From Bowmanella pacifica (lineage in GTDB: Bacteria > Pseudomonadota > Gammaproteobacteria > Enterobacterales > Alteromonadaceae), in assembly GCF_014645355.1 (NCBI RefSeq), contig NZ_BMLS01000004.1, positions 186,001-250,000 of the forward strand: a DNA stretch of 64,000 nt, in the 5' to 3' direction. Under the pieces are notes generated by a model. It did no database searches and was not told the DNA's origin. It saw only the letters and a program-made list of their open reading frames with translations. The position numbers and the translations under genes were made by a program. Below, in pieces: positions 22,761-30,637 of this stretch; the stretch's first letter is position 1, and every line of letters starts with the position of its first letter.

Positions 22761-23225
22761 ATGCTAGCTTCACTTTTTCTTTTCAGTTCCATTGCAAGTT
22801 TCTCCGCTGAGACAATATCGGGTTATTGGTTTGGAAATGATGATGAAGATAATCGTCAGTTTCTTGTATACCGAAGTGATAATGGCGAATACATATCTCT
22901 ACAACAGTTCTTAGAAGACGATACTGTAGTTAAATGGAGTATTCAGTTTGGTTACTGGGAGTTGCTTGATCAAAAAATTGTTGTTAGCCATGTTGGTACA
23001 TACGATAAAAATGGTGTAAAGACTACAGGGTCCTGTGAATTAGAAACTTCATCATATCAGGTTTTAGAAGGTAATCATGACACCTTAAAGTATCGTTCCT
23101 TAGATTCTAATACTGTGTATGTCACCTATCGCACTTCTCCAGATAAAATAAGTGGTAATGACTTTGTTGACTACATCGAAGTAATCATAAAGGGAATAAA
23201 TATGCATCGGACTAATTGCGAGTAA
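22761..23225 (+). CDS. Cassette-encoded predicted secreted protein
   Basis: A 154-residue protein of unknown function. Residues 1-16 (MLASLFLFSSIASFSA) form a signal peptide, probably cleaved before ETISG. The mature part is rich in aromatic and polar residues with alternating hydrophobic pattern (GYWFGNDDEDNRQFLVYR, KWSIQFGYWELLDQKIVVS), suggesting a beta-barrel or beta-sandwich domain, perhaps lipocalin-like, though no family motif was recognised. It has two cysteines. ACGGAG precedes the ATG closely. It lies between attC3 and attC4 and is a complete cassette. Confidence 0.65.
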   Translation: MLASLFLFSSIASFSAETISGYWFGNDDEDNRQFLVYRSDNGEYISLQQFLEDDTVVKWSIQFGYWELLDQKIVVSHVGTYDKNGVKTTGSCELETSSYQVLEGNHDTLKYRSLDSNTVYVTYRTSPDKISGNDFVDYIEVIIKGINMHRTNCE

Positions 23226-23342
23226 ACCTAACAAAAAACTATTATCACTCACTGCGCTCGTTGGGACACAAACACGTAGGCTCCCTTCGCTTCGCTCAGT
23301 ATTATAGCCTACGTATTTGTGCCCCAAAGTTGGGCGTTATGC
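23226..23342 (+). repeat. attC recombination site 4
   Basis: Left box ACCTAAC, right box GTTATGC, with GGGCG just inside the right end. Internal arms GGACACAAACACGTAGGCT and AGCCTACGTATTTGTGCCCC pair almost completely. Length 117 bases. It begins one base after the upstream stop codon. Confidence 0.88.
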
Positions 23343-23361
23343 AATCAAAAGAGCACCCAGC

Positions 23362-23742
23362 ATGAAATACTTACTTTCTCTTCTGTTCATTATCCTGCTT
23401 CCAGGCACCGTCTATGGCGAGGATCTTGGATACGCTGGCTATAACAAAGAAGGTCAGAGTGTAGGAGAAAAGTTAAGTGAGCTAAAAGGCGATAAATCTT
23501 TTAATGTCTACGAGCAGGGCGGGTGGACTATCGCTAGTTCTCAAGATGGCGTGATGTACAGTTTTACTCCAGAAAATCACCCTGCGCATCCCGCGTATGT
23601 AGAGAGGCGAGTGATTGAACGCGAAGGTGCTGTTTATATAGATATGTCGGCACGCTGTGGGGCATCAAAGGCTGCCTGTGATGATCTTGTAAGATCATTT
23701 CAAGAGTTAAATAAAAAAATCATCCAGAACATGGGCGGATAA
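23362..23742 (+). CDS. Cassette-encoded predicted secreted protein
   Basis: A 126-residue protein of unknown function with a clear signal peptide (MKYLLSLLFIILLPGTVYG, cleavage near residue 19). The mature part contains two cysteines (RCGASKAACDDL) that could form a disulfide and a Gly/Tyr-rich start (DLGYAGYNKEGQSVGEKL). I chose the ATG at 23362, 19 bases after attC4; an in-frame ATG at 23317 would start inside attC4. It is the last intact cassette gene. Its C-terminal helix ends close to a fifth, degraded attC. Confidence 0.65.
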   Translation: MKYLLSLLFIILLPGTVYGEDLGYAGYNKEGQSVGEKLSELKGDKSFNVYEQGGWTIASSQDGVMYSFTPENHPAHPAYVERRVIEREGAVYIDMSARCGASKAACDDLVRSFQELNKKIIQNMGG

Positions 23743-23744
23743 AT

Positions 23745-23833
23745 GCATAACAAGGCCATTAAAATCTGGCCGCAAAATGCGCGGCCTACGACGCTCCTAT
23801 CGTTACGCGCTTTATGGCGGCTACATGGACTCC
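23745..23833 (+). repeat. Probable degraded attC site 5
   Basis: GCATAACAAGGCCATT begins exactly as attC2 does, and an inner hairpin GGCCGC...GCGGCC follows. The expected right box GTTATGC is not found; GGCGGCTACATG at about 23816-23827 stands where GGCGGCGTTATAC would be expected by comparison with attC2. The right end is therefore mutated or lost, and the end coordinate is approximate. Confidence 0.5.
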
Positions 23834-24643
23834 CCCGTTTGTCAAACAACAGCTACACTATTTGATGTGTGGTATGGGACTGCCGCTCTACATTCGGCCT
23901 GTTAATGGGCTTGCTCGTGCCCTGGCCATGATGACAAATGGGTAAGGAATCCATTTGAACGCCCAAAGGGCGGCCCGCAGGGCGAGCACAAGGATAGAGC
24001 GAGTAATTTCGCGTGTGGGATCTCATTCGTCAGAAGGCTTTTTGAAGCCCGCCGCAATTGCCGAAACAACACCCCCCTAAGCGGCCCAAGCCGCTTTAAT
24101 CCCGCTTAAAATTTCCGGTCAGTTCAGGGCGCTGCTAAAAGGTGGGCAATTTACTGGGAGAAAATTGAGTGGAAGACACGTCTGGGATGGTATCGCCCGG
24201 AATTTGCGACAATTTCTTTAGGAATAAAATTGAACAGCTTTAGCTGACCTGACAGGCAACAGGCAACAGGCAGGATGCTTATTGTAAATGGGACTGGCGC
24301 ACCACAGAAGGTGCGTCATATAAGTCATGGAACGCTTTCCTCAATGGTTGCCATATAAGTTTGGCAAAACCCCGGGAAAGGAGGAGTGCATATCATTCGT
24401 TAGCTTTCAGAAGAAGCATGAAGTTTTATCTCCGCTATCTTGATGATTTTAGCTCACAAGGTGCTTATACTAAAACCTTAGCAAAGTACGACTGGATAAC
24501 ACTACGATTTGTTATCCATCTAGCTTTTCAGCGCTTAGTTCATTTATAAACGTATTTCAGCCACCTATCGCTGACAAGCTAGATAGTTCAGGTGGTCATG
24601 GCTTGAACTTCCGCCATACAAACCAACTGCCAGTAAAGGCTTT
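23834..24643. other. About 800 bases without a convincing gene
   Basis: No recognisable gene. One frame (about 23905-24110, plus strand) is open for some 68 codons with no start codon; its peptide contains NPFERPKGGPQGEHKDRA, a type of sequence I associate with spurious ORFs in repeated elements. A hairpin AAGCGGC-CCAA-GCCGCTT lies at 24079-24096. A strong AAAGGAGGAG at 24376-24385 leads only into a very short ORF, and a 43-codon frame at 24418-24549 has weak support. This may be decayed mobile DNA at the right edge of the cassette array; its identity is unresolved. Confidence 0.5.
24253..24273 (+). repeat. Three tandem copies of CAGGCAA
   Basis: CAGGCAA repeated three times, the last copy ending in G instead of A. 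It lies in the non-coding stretch after the cassette array. It is probably a slippage-prone simple repeat; no function is evident. Confidence 0.7.
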
Positions 24644-24661
24644 ATGTTCACAAGGATGAGT

Positions 24662-24943
24662 ATGAGCACATTAGACTGCCCCACCTGTAAGAAAAAGGCG
24701 ATGTCAAACTGGGATAAGCTCAACCTGAGCCCTCTAGCGACAAAAAAGTGCGCTAATTGCGGTGCATGTCTTTCAGTTCCTTTTTACACAGCACTTATAC
24801 CTATAATACCCATAATGGCTTTGATGCTCATTATATTAAGCAAAGGTTTATCTGGTTCTTTTATAAATCAAGCATTTCCTATTTTCGGTTTAGCTATTGT
24901 ATTTATCTTATTAAACTTTGTACCTTTAAAATCTAAAAAGTAA
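24662..24943 (+). CDS. Small zinc-ribbon membrane protein
   Basis: A 93-residue protein. The N-terminus has two cysteine pairs, CPTCKKK and CANCGAC, forming a probable zinc ribbon. Two membrane helices follow (about residues 42-62 and 70-88), and the C-terminus is short and basic. I chose the ATG at 24662 with AAGGA five bases upstream; in-frame ATGs at 24644 and 24656 are possible. It is AT-rich and stands alone. Small proteins of this build occur in many bacteria; no function can be given. Confidence 0.5.
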   Translation: MSTLDCPTCKKKAMSNWDKLNLSPLATKKCANCGACLSVPFYTALIPIIPIMALMLIILSKGLSGSFINQAFPIFGLAIVFILLNFVPLKSKK

Positions 24944-25151
24944 TTTATACATACAAGTCAAGGCAGAGGGACTTTGCATGTTAATAGTTGGTTTTCCTCA
25001 GCGTGTAAGGTAGTTTAGTTGCAACGCTCCCTCTAAATGGGAAACGGAATTTTATTAGGGAACTTAAACTCAAGCACCTAAGGCCCATACTCAACACAGC
25101 AAAAGAGTGCAAAGAGGCTTGATTTATCCTTTTAAGCACCCTGATACGAAG

Positions 25152-25529
25152 ATGACAACGACAAGAAAAGTTATGATGATCCTTACCGCCCGAAATATTA
25201 AATCCACATTAATAATGAGCATTACCATGGCAGTAACACTGTTCTTGATTAGGATTTTTTACCAAGACCTAGATGTTACAGCATTAAATCTCATCCCCTA
25301 TTTAGGGTCGGCCTTGGCGGGAGTCATTACAGTATTTTTATATTTGTATGCTTTTCCAAGCCAAAGAAAAGATACCTTTCTTACTTTTTTTATTCCCGGC
25401 ATGGTTTTAATGGCGAGCATAATTGTAAGCGGCTTGGCTGACCTCTGGTTTGTTGATGAGCTGATCTTTGCACTGGCTTTTATATTGGGCGGGAAAGAGA
25501 TTTCAAAGCCCACCGAAGGCGCTTTATAA
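25152..25529 (+). CDS. Small integral membrane protein of unknown function
   Basis: About 125 residues with four predicted membrane helices (around LIMSITMAVTLFLIRIF, LIPYLGSALAGVITVFLYLY, FLTFFIPGMVLMASIIV and FVDELIFALAFILGG). I do not recognise a family. The start is uncertain: ATG at 25152 has only a weak ribosome-binding sequence, a GTG at 25107 would add 15 residues and an ATG at 25173 would remove seven. It is AT-rich, like the cassette region to its left, but no attC was found on either side. Confidence 0.5.
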   Translation: MTTTRKVMMILTARNIKSTLIMSITMAVTLFLIRIFYQDLDVTALNLIPYLGSALAGVITVFLYLYAFPSQRKDTFLTFFIPGMVLMASIIVSGLADLWFVDELIFALAFILGGKEISKPTEGAL

Positions 25530-25620
25530 CGATCACTGTCGCGGGCTAGATTGAGCAAAGCGCGACATAGCCCCAGAAGGGGCAGTCCATATCAGTCGAT
25601 ATGCCACTTAAAGGATTATC

Positions 25621-26265
25621 ATGGAGTCACACATACTTGCATCTCAATTACGCCGGCCCAATGGTGAGGAGGCGTCTGAAGTTGCACAAAAGATGAATGA
25701 GGCAAACCGTGCCCTCAACCTTAAATGCATTGAACTTTTGCAGCTAAGGGCATCAGAGTCACTGTTAGAAATTGGCCCGGGTAATGGCGCATTTGTAGCC
25801 GATATTCTTAGTATGGCCAGCGACATCTCTTATATGGGGCTTGATTGGTCTCCAGACATGGTCGAAGAGGCAAAGCGTCTCAACGAGCACTTGGTAGAGC
25901 AGGGATGCGCGCAGTTTCAACAAGGCAGCTCTGAACAACTTCCCTTTGAAGCAAGCACATTCAATAAAGTGCTGACCGTTCACACCCTGTACTTTTGGAA
26001 AAACCCCGGCGATCACCTGGCAGAGATTCGGCGGGTAATGAAACCTAACAGCCTCTTTTGCATTGCATTCGGAGATCGTGCCTTTATGAAGGATCTTCCC
26101 TTTGTACCCTATGGTTTTAATCTCTATGACTGCGCAGAAGTCTGTGCACTACTACGCTCTTGCGGCTTTCAAATAGTGGATACCTATCAGCACAAGGAAA
26201 GTGGGCTGAGTAACACAGGCGAGCATGTGGATAAGGTCATTAACATTATTACAAGCAAGGTCTAA
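25621..26265 (+). CDS. SAM-dependent class I methyltransferase
   Basis: A 214-residue methyltransferase of the Methyltransf_11/UbiE-like type. Motif I is LLEIGPGNGAFVADIL (about residues 48-63), followed by an acidic strand end GLDWSPDMVEEA and motif IV-like FNKVLTVHTLYFW with RVMKPNSLFCIAFGD after it. The substrate cannot be told from the sequence. AAAGGA lies eight bases before the ATG. It is a separate transcription unit in the accessory region and not obviously linked to its neighbours. Confidence 0.82.
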   Translation: MESHILASQLRRPNGEEASEVAQKMNEANRALNLKCIELLQLRASESLLEIGPGNGAFVADILSMASDISYMGLDWSPDMVEEAKRLNEHLVEQGCAQFQQGSSEQLPFEASTFNKVLTVHTLYFWKNPGDHLAEIRRVMKPNSLFCIAFGDRAFMKDLPFVPYGFNLYDCAEVCALLRSCGFQIVDTYQHKESGLSNTGEHVDKVINIITSKV

Positions 26266-26363
26266 GGCTGCTGCTCCGGCGAATGCCACAAGCCTAGCCC
26301 TGTTGTAAAAGAGCCACTAAGCCGTTTTTATTTGTGCGCCACCAGCCCCAAAACCAGGACGAA

Positions 26364-27020
26364 ATGCAGAAAATAAACCAGACCTATCTGGACGAAGATT
26401 TTTCAGGCCAGGACCTAAGCGATTGCTACTTTCAGAACTGCAAATTTTATCGCTGTAACTTCGAGCGCGCGGCTCTGCGGGATGCTCGTTTCGAAAACTG
26501 CACTTTTATTGAGCCAGGAGATCCTGAAGGGTGTCAGTTCAACTATTGTGATCTGCGCGATGCTCGCTTTACCCAGTGTCAGTTGGCCTTGGCAAACTGG
26601 AGAGGAGCAAACTGCCAAGGTGCTGAATTTAGAGATTGCGACCTGAAAGGCGCTAACTTCGCTCATGCTCAGTTCTGTAACAGGGTCAGCCATCAATTGT
26701 ACTTCTGCAATGTGATTATTACCGGCTGCAATCTGAGCTATACCAACTTTGAACGGCAGTGCATTGAGAAATGTGACCTTTCTGAAAACAAGTGGTCAGG
26801 GGCTAACTTACGCGGTGCCTCATTCAAAGAGTCCGATCTAAGTCGAGGCGTATTCTCAGCCCAAAGCTGGGGAGAGTTCAGTGTAATTGGCTGCAACTTA
26901 AGCCATTCGGAATTAGACGGCCTGGATCCACGCCGGGTTGATCTAACTGGTGTCCAAATTTGTGCTTGGCAACAGGAACAGTTACTGGAACAGCTTGGTT
27001 TGATTGTCATGCCAGACTAA
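26364..27020 (+). CDS. Qnr-family pentapeptide-repeat protein
   Basis: A 218-residue pentapeptide-repeat protein whose length and order match the Qnr quinolone-protection proteins, which bind DNA gyrase and topoisomerase IV. Repeats of the A(D/N)LXX type run from FSGQDLSDCYFQNCKF to the end. Two interruptions sit where Qnr loops A and B are expected: IEPGDPEGCQF (about residues 48-58) and FCNRVSHQLYFCN (about 102-114). NLSYTNF, EKCDLSENKWSGANLRGASF and the C-terminal DLTGVQI...LLEQLGLIV closely resemble QnrB as I remember it. The ATG at 26364 follows AGGACGAA; a GTG at 26334 is the alternative. No LexA box was seen upstream. Function in resistance is inferred from the family. Confidence 0.85.
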   Translation: MQKINQTYLDEDFSGQDLSDCYFQNCKFYRCNFERAALRDARFENCTFIEPGDPEGCQFNYCDLRDARFTQCQLALANWRGANCQGAEFRDCDLKGANFAHAQFCNRVSHQLYFCNVIITGCNLSYTNFERQCIEKCDLSENKWSGANLRGASFKESDLSRGVFSAQSWGEFSVIGCNLSHSELDGLDPRRVDLTGVQICAWQQEQLLEQLGLIVMPD

Positions 27021-27126
27021 GGGATATTTCTGGCACCCAATATGGGAAAGCCTAAAATCCTTGCTATCTGAACAGGCAGCCACGCAAACAATAACGCGTT
27101 TTATCGTAAAGGAGCAGCCACCGCTT

Positions 27127-27483
27127 ATGAGCCCAAAACAGCTAGTCTCTGCCTGGGTAGACGCCTTCAACCAAGGCAATGCCGATAAGATTACCGAATT
27201 CTATGCCAGTGACGCTATTAACCATCAGGTAGCCAATGCGCCGGTCGAAGGCAAAGAGGCTATCCGCGCCATGTTCAGAGCCGAATTTGCCAATGCCAAG
27301 ATGGTTTGTATCGTCGAAAATATATTTGAAGATGGCGACTGGGCAATCCTGGAGTGGAAAGACCCCATCGGGCTACGAGGCTGTGGCTTTTTCAAGGTGG
27401 AAAACAGCTTAATTACTTTTCAGCGCGGGTACTGGGACAAGCTCAGTTTCTTAAAAGCGCATAACTTGCCTATTCCCCAATAA
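27127..27483 (+). CDS. SnoaL-like/NTF2-fold protein
   Basis: A 119-residue protein of the SnoaL-like polyketide cyclase/nuclear transport factor 2 superfamily. The pattern is LVSAWVDAFNQGNADKITEF, YASDAINHQVANAPVEGKEA, IRAMFRAEFAN and GRGYWDK-like end (FQRGYWDKLSFL), typical of small-molecule-binding or isomerase-like proteins of this fold. No specific substrate can be assigned. The ATG at 27127 is chosen because the family domain begins there; AAGGAG lies 12 bases upstream, farther than usual. An in-frame ATG at 27004 would overlap the Qnr-like gene. Confidence 0.75.
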   Translation: MSPKQLVSAWVDAFNQGNADKITEFYASDAINHQVANAPVEGKEAIRAMFRAEFANAKMVCIVENIFEDGDWAILEWKDPIGLRGCGFFKVENSLITFQRGYWDKLSFLKAHNLPIPQ

Positions 27484-27658
27484 GACGCAGCAATACTCGT
27501 CCCCACAAGCTGCAATACCCTATCGGCCCCTATAGATTGAGATACAAAGGGCCTGACCTTGCCCCTTTTATTCTCAGCAGATGACCATTGCGGACAGGCA
27601 ATAGTTGAGGAAACTGCTACAACTGTTGGTATCAGTTAAGGCATGGTTGGAGGAACTG

Positions 27659-28144
27659 ATGCTGAGAATACTTAAAATCTTACTGGTTCTTTTTATTGGT
27701 CTGCACGCGCTGATATACGCAGTGCAAAATATTGCAAATCTGGGCCCGGCTCATGCCGCACTGGGTTATGTGCTATCAAATCAGGGGCATGAGGTTTACC
27801 CCGACAGTATGTTTTTCTCTGTAACCCATCCCATGCTGCATTGGTGCGCCCTGTGGCTGGTGATTCTCGGCGAGTCAGCGGTTGGCTTCTTTGGTATCAA
27901 AGGGGCGGTGAGCATGCTGGCGGCGCGAAAAGGCTCATCTGCGCAGTTTCATGCCGCTAAAACCAGCGGCGTGATCGCGGCGGCACTTGCATTACTGGTC
28001 TGGTTTGGGCTTTTTATGACCTTTGGGGCGGCATTCTTTCAAATGTGGCAAACCCAAGTCGGCACGGGTTCTATGGAGGGTGCCTTTATGTACTCGATGG
28101 CATCAGCAATTACTATGATGTTTGTCTATAGCACCGCGGATTGA
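27659..28144 (+). CDS. DUF2165 integral membrane protein
   Basis: A 161-residue membrane protein with four predicted helices, close in layout to the DUF2165 family (predicted small integral membrane protein). Helix 1 is LRILKILLVLFIGLHALIYA; WCALWLVILGESAVGFFGIKG and AAALALLVWFGLFMTFGAAF contain others; a conserved-looking MWQTQVGTG precedes the last helix. The ATG at 27659 has GGAGG five bases ahead, preferred to the TTG at 27605. Function unknown. Confidence 0.75.
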   Translation: MLRILKILLVLFIGLHALIYAVQNIANLGPAHAALGYVLSNQGHEVYPDSMFFSVTHPMLHWCALWLVILGESAVGFFGIKGAVSMLAARKGSSAQFHAAKTSGVIAAALALLVWFGLFMTFGAAFFQMWQTQVGTGSMEGAFMYSMASAITMMFVYSTAD

Positions 28145-28285
28145 CCACGTCAGATCACATTGCTTTGACTAAATCTGCAGCTTTGGTGGTAAATTGGTAG
28201 GTCGATTGAGACTCCCCCAAAGCGAACGCGCGCCTTGTGGTGGTAGATAACCACCCAGAGATTAATTGAAAAATGAGGACAAGCA

Positions 28286-28594
28286 GTGAATAAGGAATGG
28301 AACTTAACTCTTAACGATCAGCTAATCAGGATTACCAATAGTTGGTTTCATGGCATGAAACTCTATATCAATGGCGAGTTAAAAGACCATGACCGCCGAC
28401 TTTTTGCCCTTGGCAACCTGGTCACCCTATCAGCAAAGCTGGACGATGGTAGTGTTCTAGAGGTTGAACCTAAGGCCATTTTCACGGTTGAAATAAAGGT
28501 ATACCTAACCAAAGACAGTGAGCGTTCTGCGGTCTTTAGTTCATCAGACAGATTACCATTGTCCCAGCAACGCACATTGCGTCAAAGCAAATAG
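28286..28594 (+). CDS. Small protein of unknown function
   Basis: A 102-residue protein beginning with GTG, with GAGGA six bases upstream. The sequence is beta-strand-like (NLTLNDQLIRITNSWFHGMK, LYINGELKDHDRR, VTLSAKLDDGSVLEVEPK) and has no signal peptide or membrane helix. No family recognised. The 140 bases upstream contain nothing recognisable. Confidence 0.5.
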   Translation: MNKEWNLTLNDQLIRITNSWFHGMKLYINGELKDHDRRLFALGNLVTLSAKLDDGSVLEVEPKAIFTVEIKVYLTKDSERSAVFSSSDRLPLSQQRTLRQSK

Positions 28595-28651
28595 CAATGC
28601 CCCCTAGCCGGTACATCCATTCTCTACACAACGTATTAAGGGTATTGCACT

Positions 28652-29008
28652 ATGAAAATGAATTACTTTGTCTTTGGCACCAACGATATGGTTAAAGCCA
28701 TTGGCTTTTATGATGCCTTTTTTGAAGATACCGGCGTTAACAAAGGCCAGGCAATGGGGCGCATGACGTTATGGACAAACGGCGATTTTATGTTTGCCGT
28801 CGCCGAGCCTTTTAACGCTGAACCAGCCACTAACGGCAATGGCACTATGCTGGGGCTGAATTTAGGCTCTAAGCAGGAGGTGGAGCGGTTATACCAAAAA
28901 GGTCTGGCATTGGGTGGCCAAAGTGAAGGTGAACCCGCCGTCAGGTCAGGGCGGTTTTCAGCTTATTTTCGAGATCTTGACCAGAATAAAATTTGCTTGT
29001 TTGCGTAA
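28652..29008 (+). CDS. VOC superfamily protein (glyoxalase/bleomycin-resistance fold)
   Basis: A 118-residue single-domain VOC protein. NYFVFGTNDMVKAIGFYDAFF is the typical first beta-alpha unit, and FSAYFRDLDQNKICLFA the last strand pair, where a glyoxalase would carry a metal-binding Glu; here the expected residue region reads NKICLF. The first metal-ligand position is N rather than H, so enzymatic activity is uncertain. AAGGG precedes the ATG. The substrate is unknown. Confidence 0.8.
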   Translation: MKMNYFVFGTNDMVKAIGFYDAFFEDTGVNKGQAMGRMTLWTNGDFMFAVAEPFNAEPATNGNGTMLGLNLGSKQEVERLYQKGLALGGQSEGEPAVRSGRFSAYFRDLDQNKICLFA

Positions 29009-29056
29009 TTAAGTCACTTAGCATACTTAGCTGACCTTTATCCGCCCAAGGGGTTT

Positions 29057-29770
29057 ATGTTATCTAGAGAGAAGCCGCAAAGCATTGTGCAGTTTGCCCC
29101 TGGTATGGTGGTGGCTTACGGTCAGGCCATTGATGCCATCACCCACCATCACCCGTTATGGCAGCTGTGTCTGCCCAGTGAAGCCAGCTTGCTTAATGAT
29201 CGGCCCTTATCGTCAGGGGCGGTTATTGCCCCCAACATCCCCCATAGGCTGGCCATGCCTAATGGCTGGGTAATTTTAGCAGAGCCACAAAGTCTGCTGG
29301 GTGAAGCTATCAGCCAGCTTCCCACCGTGCTCCCGCAGATAATTGATGCAAGCAACTGGCAAACTCTATTGCAGCAACTACAAGGTTACCCAAAGCTAAC
29401 AGAGGCTTTGCAATACAATCCCTATCTTTGCCAGGATCCAAGATTACAAAAACTATTGGCCAAACTGGACGCCTGCTTTAGTGGTGATTGCTTAAAACCG
29501 GAGCAATGGCGTGCCCATCAGGTAGCCAATTGGCTGGCACTGTCTGAAAGCCGCTTTTTACACCTGGTAAAAGCCGAATTAGGCATGGCCTGGCGCCCCT
29601 ACCTGCTGTGGCGACGACTGATTTGCGCCATGCAAGCGCTTCGAGGGGGAATGTCGTCTACCCAAGCAGCTCATCTGGCGGGTTTTAGCGACAGTGCCCA
29701 TTTAAGTCGTACCGTTAAGGCTACTTTTGGCATGACCAGCAAGCAATTGTTGCAAAGCTTCCAACCCTAA
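29057..29770 (+). CDS. AraC-family transcriptional regulator
   Basis: A 237-residue regulator. The C-terminal ~90 residues hold the double helix-turn-helix of AraC proteins: VANWLALSESRFLHLVKAEL, PYLLWRRLICAMQALRGG, STQAAHLAGFSDSAHLSRTV and FGMTSKQLLQSF. The N-terminal part (FAPGMVVAYGQAIDAITHHHPLW) looks like a cupin-type effector domain, with a His-rich patch. Targets unknown; the adjacent VOC and transglutaminase-like genes are candidates. It starts 48 bases after the VOC gene on the same strand. Confidence 0.88.
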   Translation: MLSREKPQSIVQFAPGMVVAYGQAIDAITHHHPLWQLCLPSEASLLNDRPLSSGAVIAPNIPHRLAMPNGWVILAEPQSLLGEAISQLPTVLPQIIDASNWQTLLQQLQGYPKLTEALQYNPYLCQDPRLQKLLAKLDACFSGDCLKPEQWRAHQVANWLALSESRFLHLVKAELGMAWRPYLLWRRLICAMQALRGGMSSTQAAHLAGFSDSAHLSRTVKATFGMTSKQLLQSFQP

Positions 29771-29841
29771 GTTAGCCAGTTTATTCAATTTATACGCCGA
29801 TTTAGGGGCTATTCTGCCTTCCATTCAATAAGGAGGCACAA

Positions 29842-30567
29842 ATGACCACAGCCTATTTGCAGGAAACCACCCTGCTCGATTTCAGCCACAGCAGTATTCA
29901 ACAACTGATATCCGACAAGCACTGGCGTGCCCTTAGCACTCAGAACGCAATCGCCGCCGTGTACAGCTTTGTGCGCGACGAGATTCTGTTTGGTTACAAC
30001 GCCGATGACAGTATTCCTGCCAGCCAGGTACTGGCCGACGGTTACGGCCAGTGTAATACCAAAAGCACCTTATTTATGGCGCTCCTGCGGGCCCTTGGCA
30101 TTCCCTGCCGCCTGCATGGCTTTAGTATTTACAATGCGCTGCAACGTGGGGCGATTCCGGCCTACTTAATGCCGCTGGCGCCCAAACGCATATTGCACAG
30201 CTGGGTAGAAGTGCATTTAGCCGACAAGTGGCTGGATATCGAAGGCTTTATTATCGACAGGCCATTTTTACGCCAGGTTCAGCAGGCTTTTGGCGACTGC
30301 GGCAAATTCAGCGGCTACGGCATTGCGGTGCCCTGCCTGCAAAAGCCACAAAATGACTTTAACGGCGGCAATACCTATATTCAGGCTGAAGGGATCGCCG
30401 ATGACTTTGGCCTGTTCACCCAGCCCGATGATTTTTATGCCAAGCATGGCAGCAATTTACGGGGTGTTAAAAAGCTGTTGTACCGCTATGTACTCAGGCA
30501 TTTAATTAACTATAACGTCAATCGCATTCGCCGCTTGGGCATCCCACCCGCTAGGAGCAAGGTTTAA
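29842..30567 (+). CDS. Transglutaminase-like domain protein
   Basis: A 241-residue protein with a bacterial transglutaminase-like/papain fold domain. The triad is visible: Cys in ADGYGQCNTKSTLFMALLRAL (about residue 72), His in RILHSWVEVHLADKW (about 117) and Asp in WLDIEGFIID. No signal peptide, so it is likely cytosolic. Members act as cysteine proteases or amidases; the substrate here is not known. AAGGAGG lies seven bases before the ATG. The basic C-terminus (LLYRYVLRHLINYNVNRIRR) is unusual for the domain alone. Confidence 0.8.
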   Translation: MTTAYLQETTLLDFSHSSIQQLISDKHWRALSTQNAIAAVYSFVRDEILFGYNADDSIPASQVLADGYGQCNTKSTLFMALLRALGIPCRLHGFSIYNALQRGAIPAYLMPLAPKRILHSWVEVHLADKWLDIEGFIIDRPFLRQVQQAFGDCGKFSGYGIAVPCLQKPQNDFNGGNTYIQAEGIADDFGLFTQPDDFYAKHGSNLRGVKKLLYRYVLRHLINYNVNRIRRLGIPPARSKV

Positions 30568-30637
30568 CATACCTGGCCGCCTAAACAGGGTATAGTGGCG
30601 CCATTCACTTGCCCAACGGCTCATCTTGCAGATATTT

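Noticed and set aside
24361-24549. 62-codon ORF after the cassette array
   Set aside because: The start has poor ribosome-binding support and the peptide resembles nothing; kept only as a note in the non-coding stretch.
24944-25151. Possible further attC sites around the small membrane-protein genes
   Set aside because: TAACG-like starts occur (for example at the end of the 25152-25529 gene) but no matching GTT-type right box or complementary arms were found.
26278-26363. Possible LexA/SOS box upstream of the Qnr-like gene
   Set aside because: A CTGT is present near 26299 but no ACAG follows at the needed distance.
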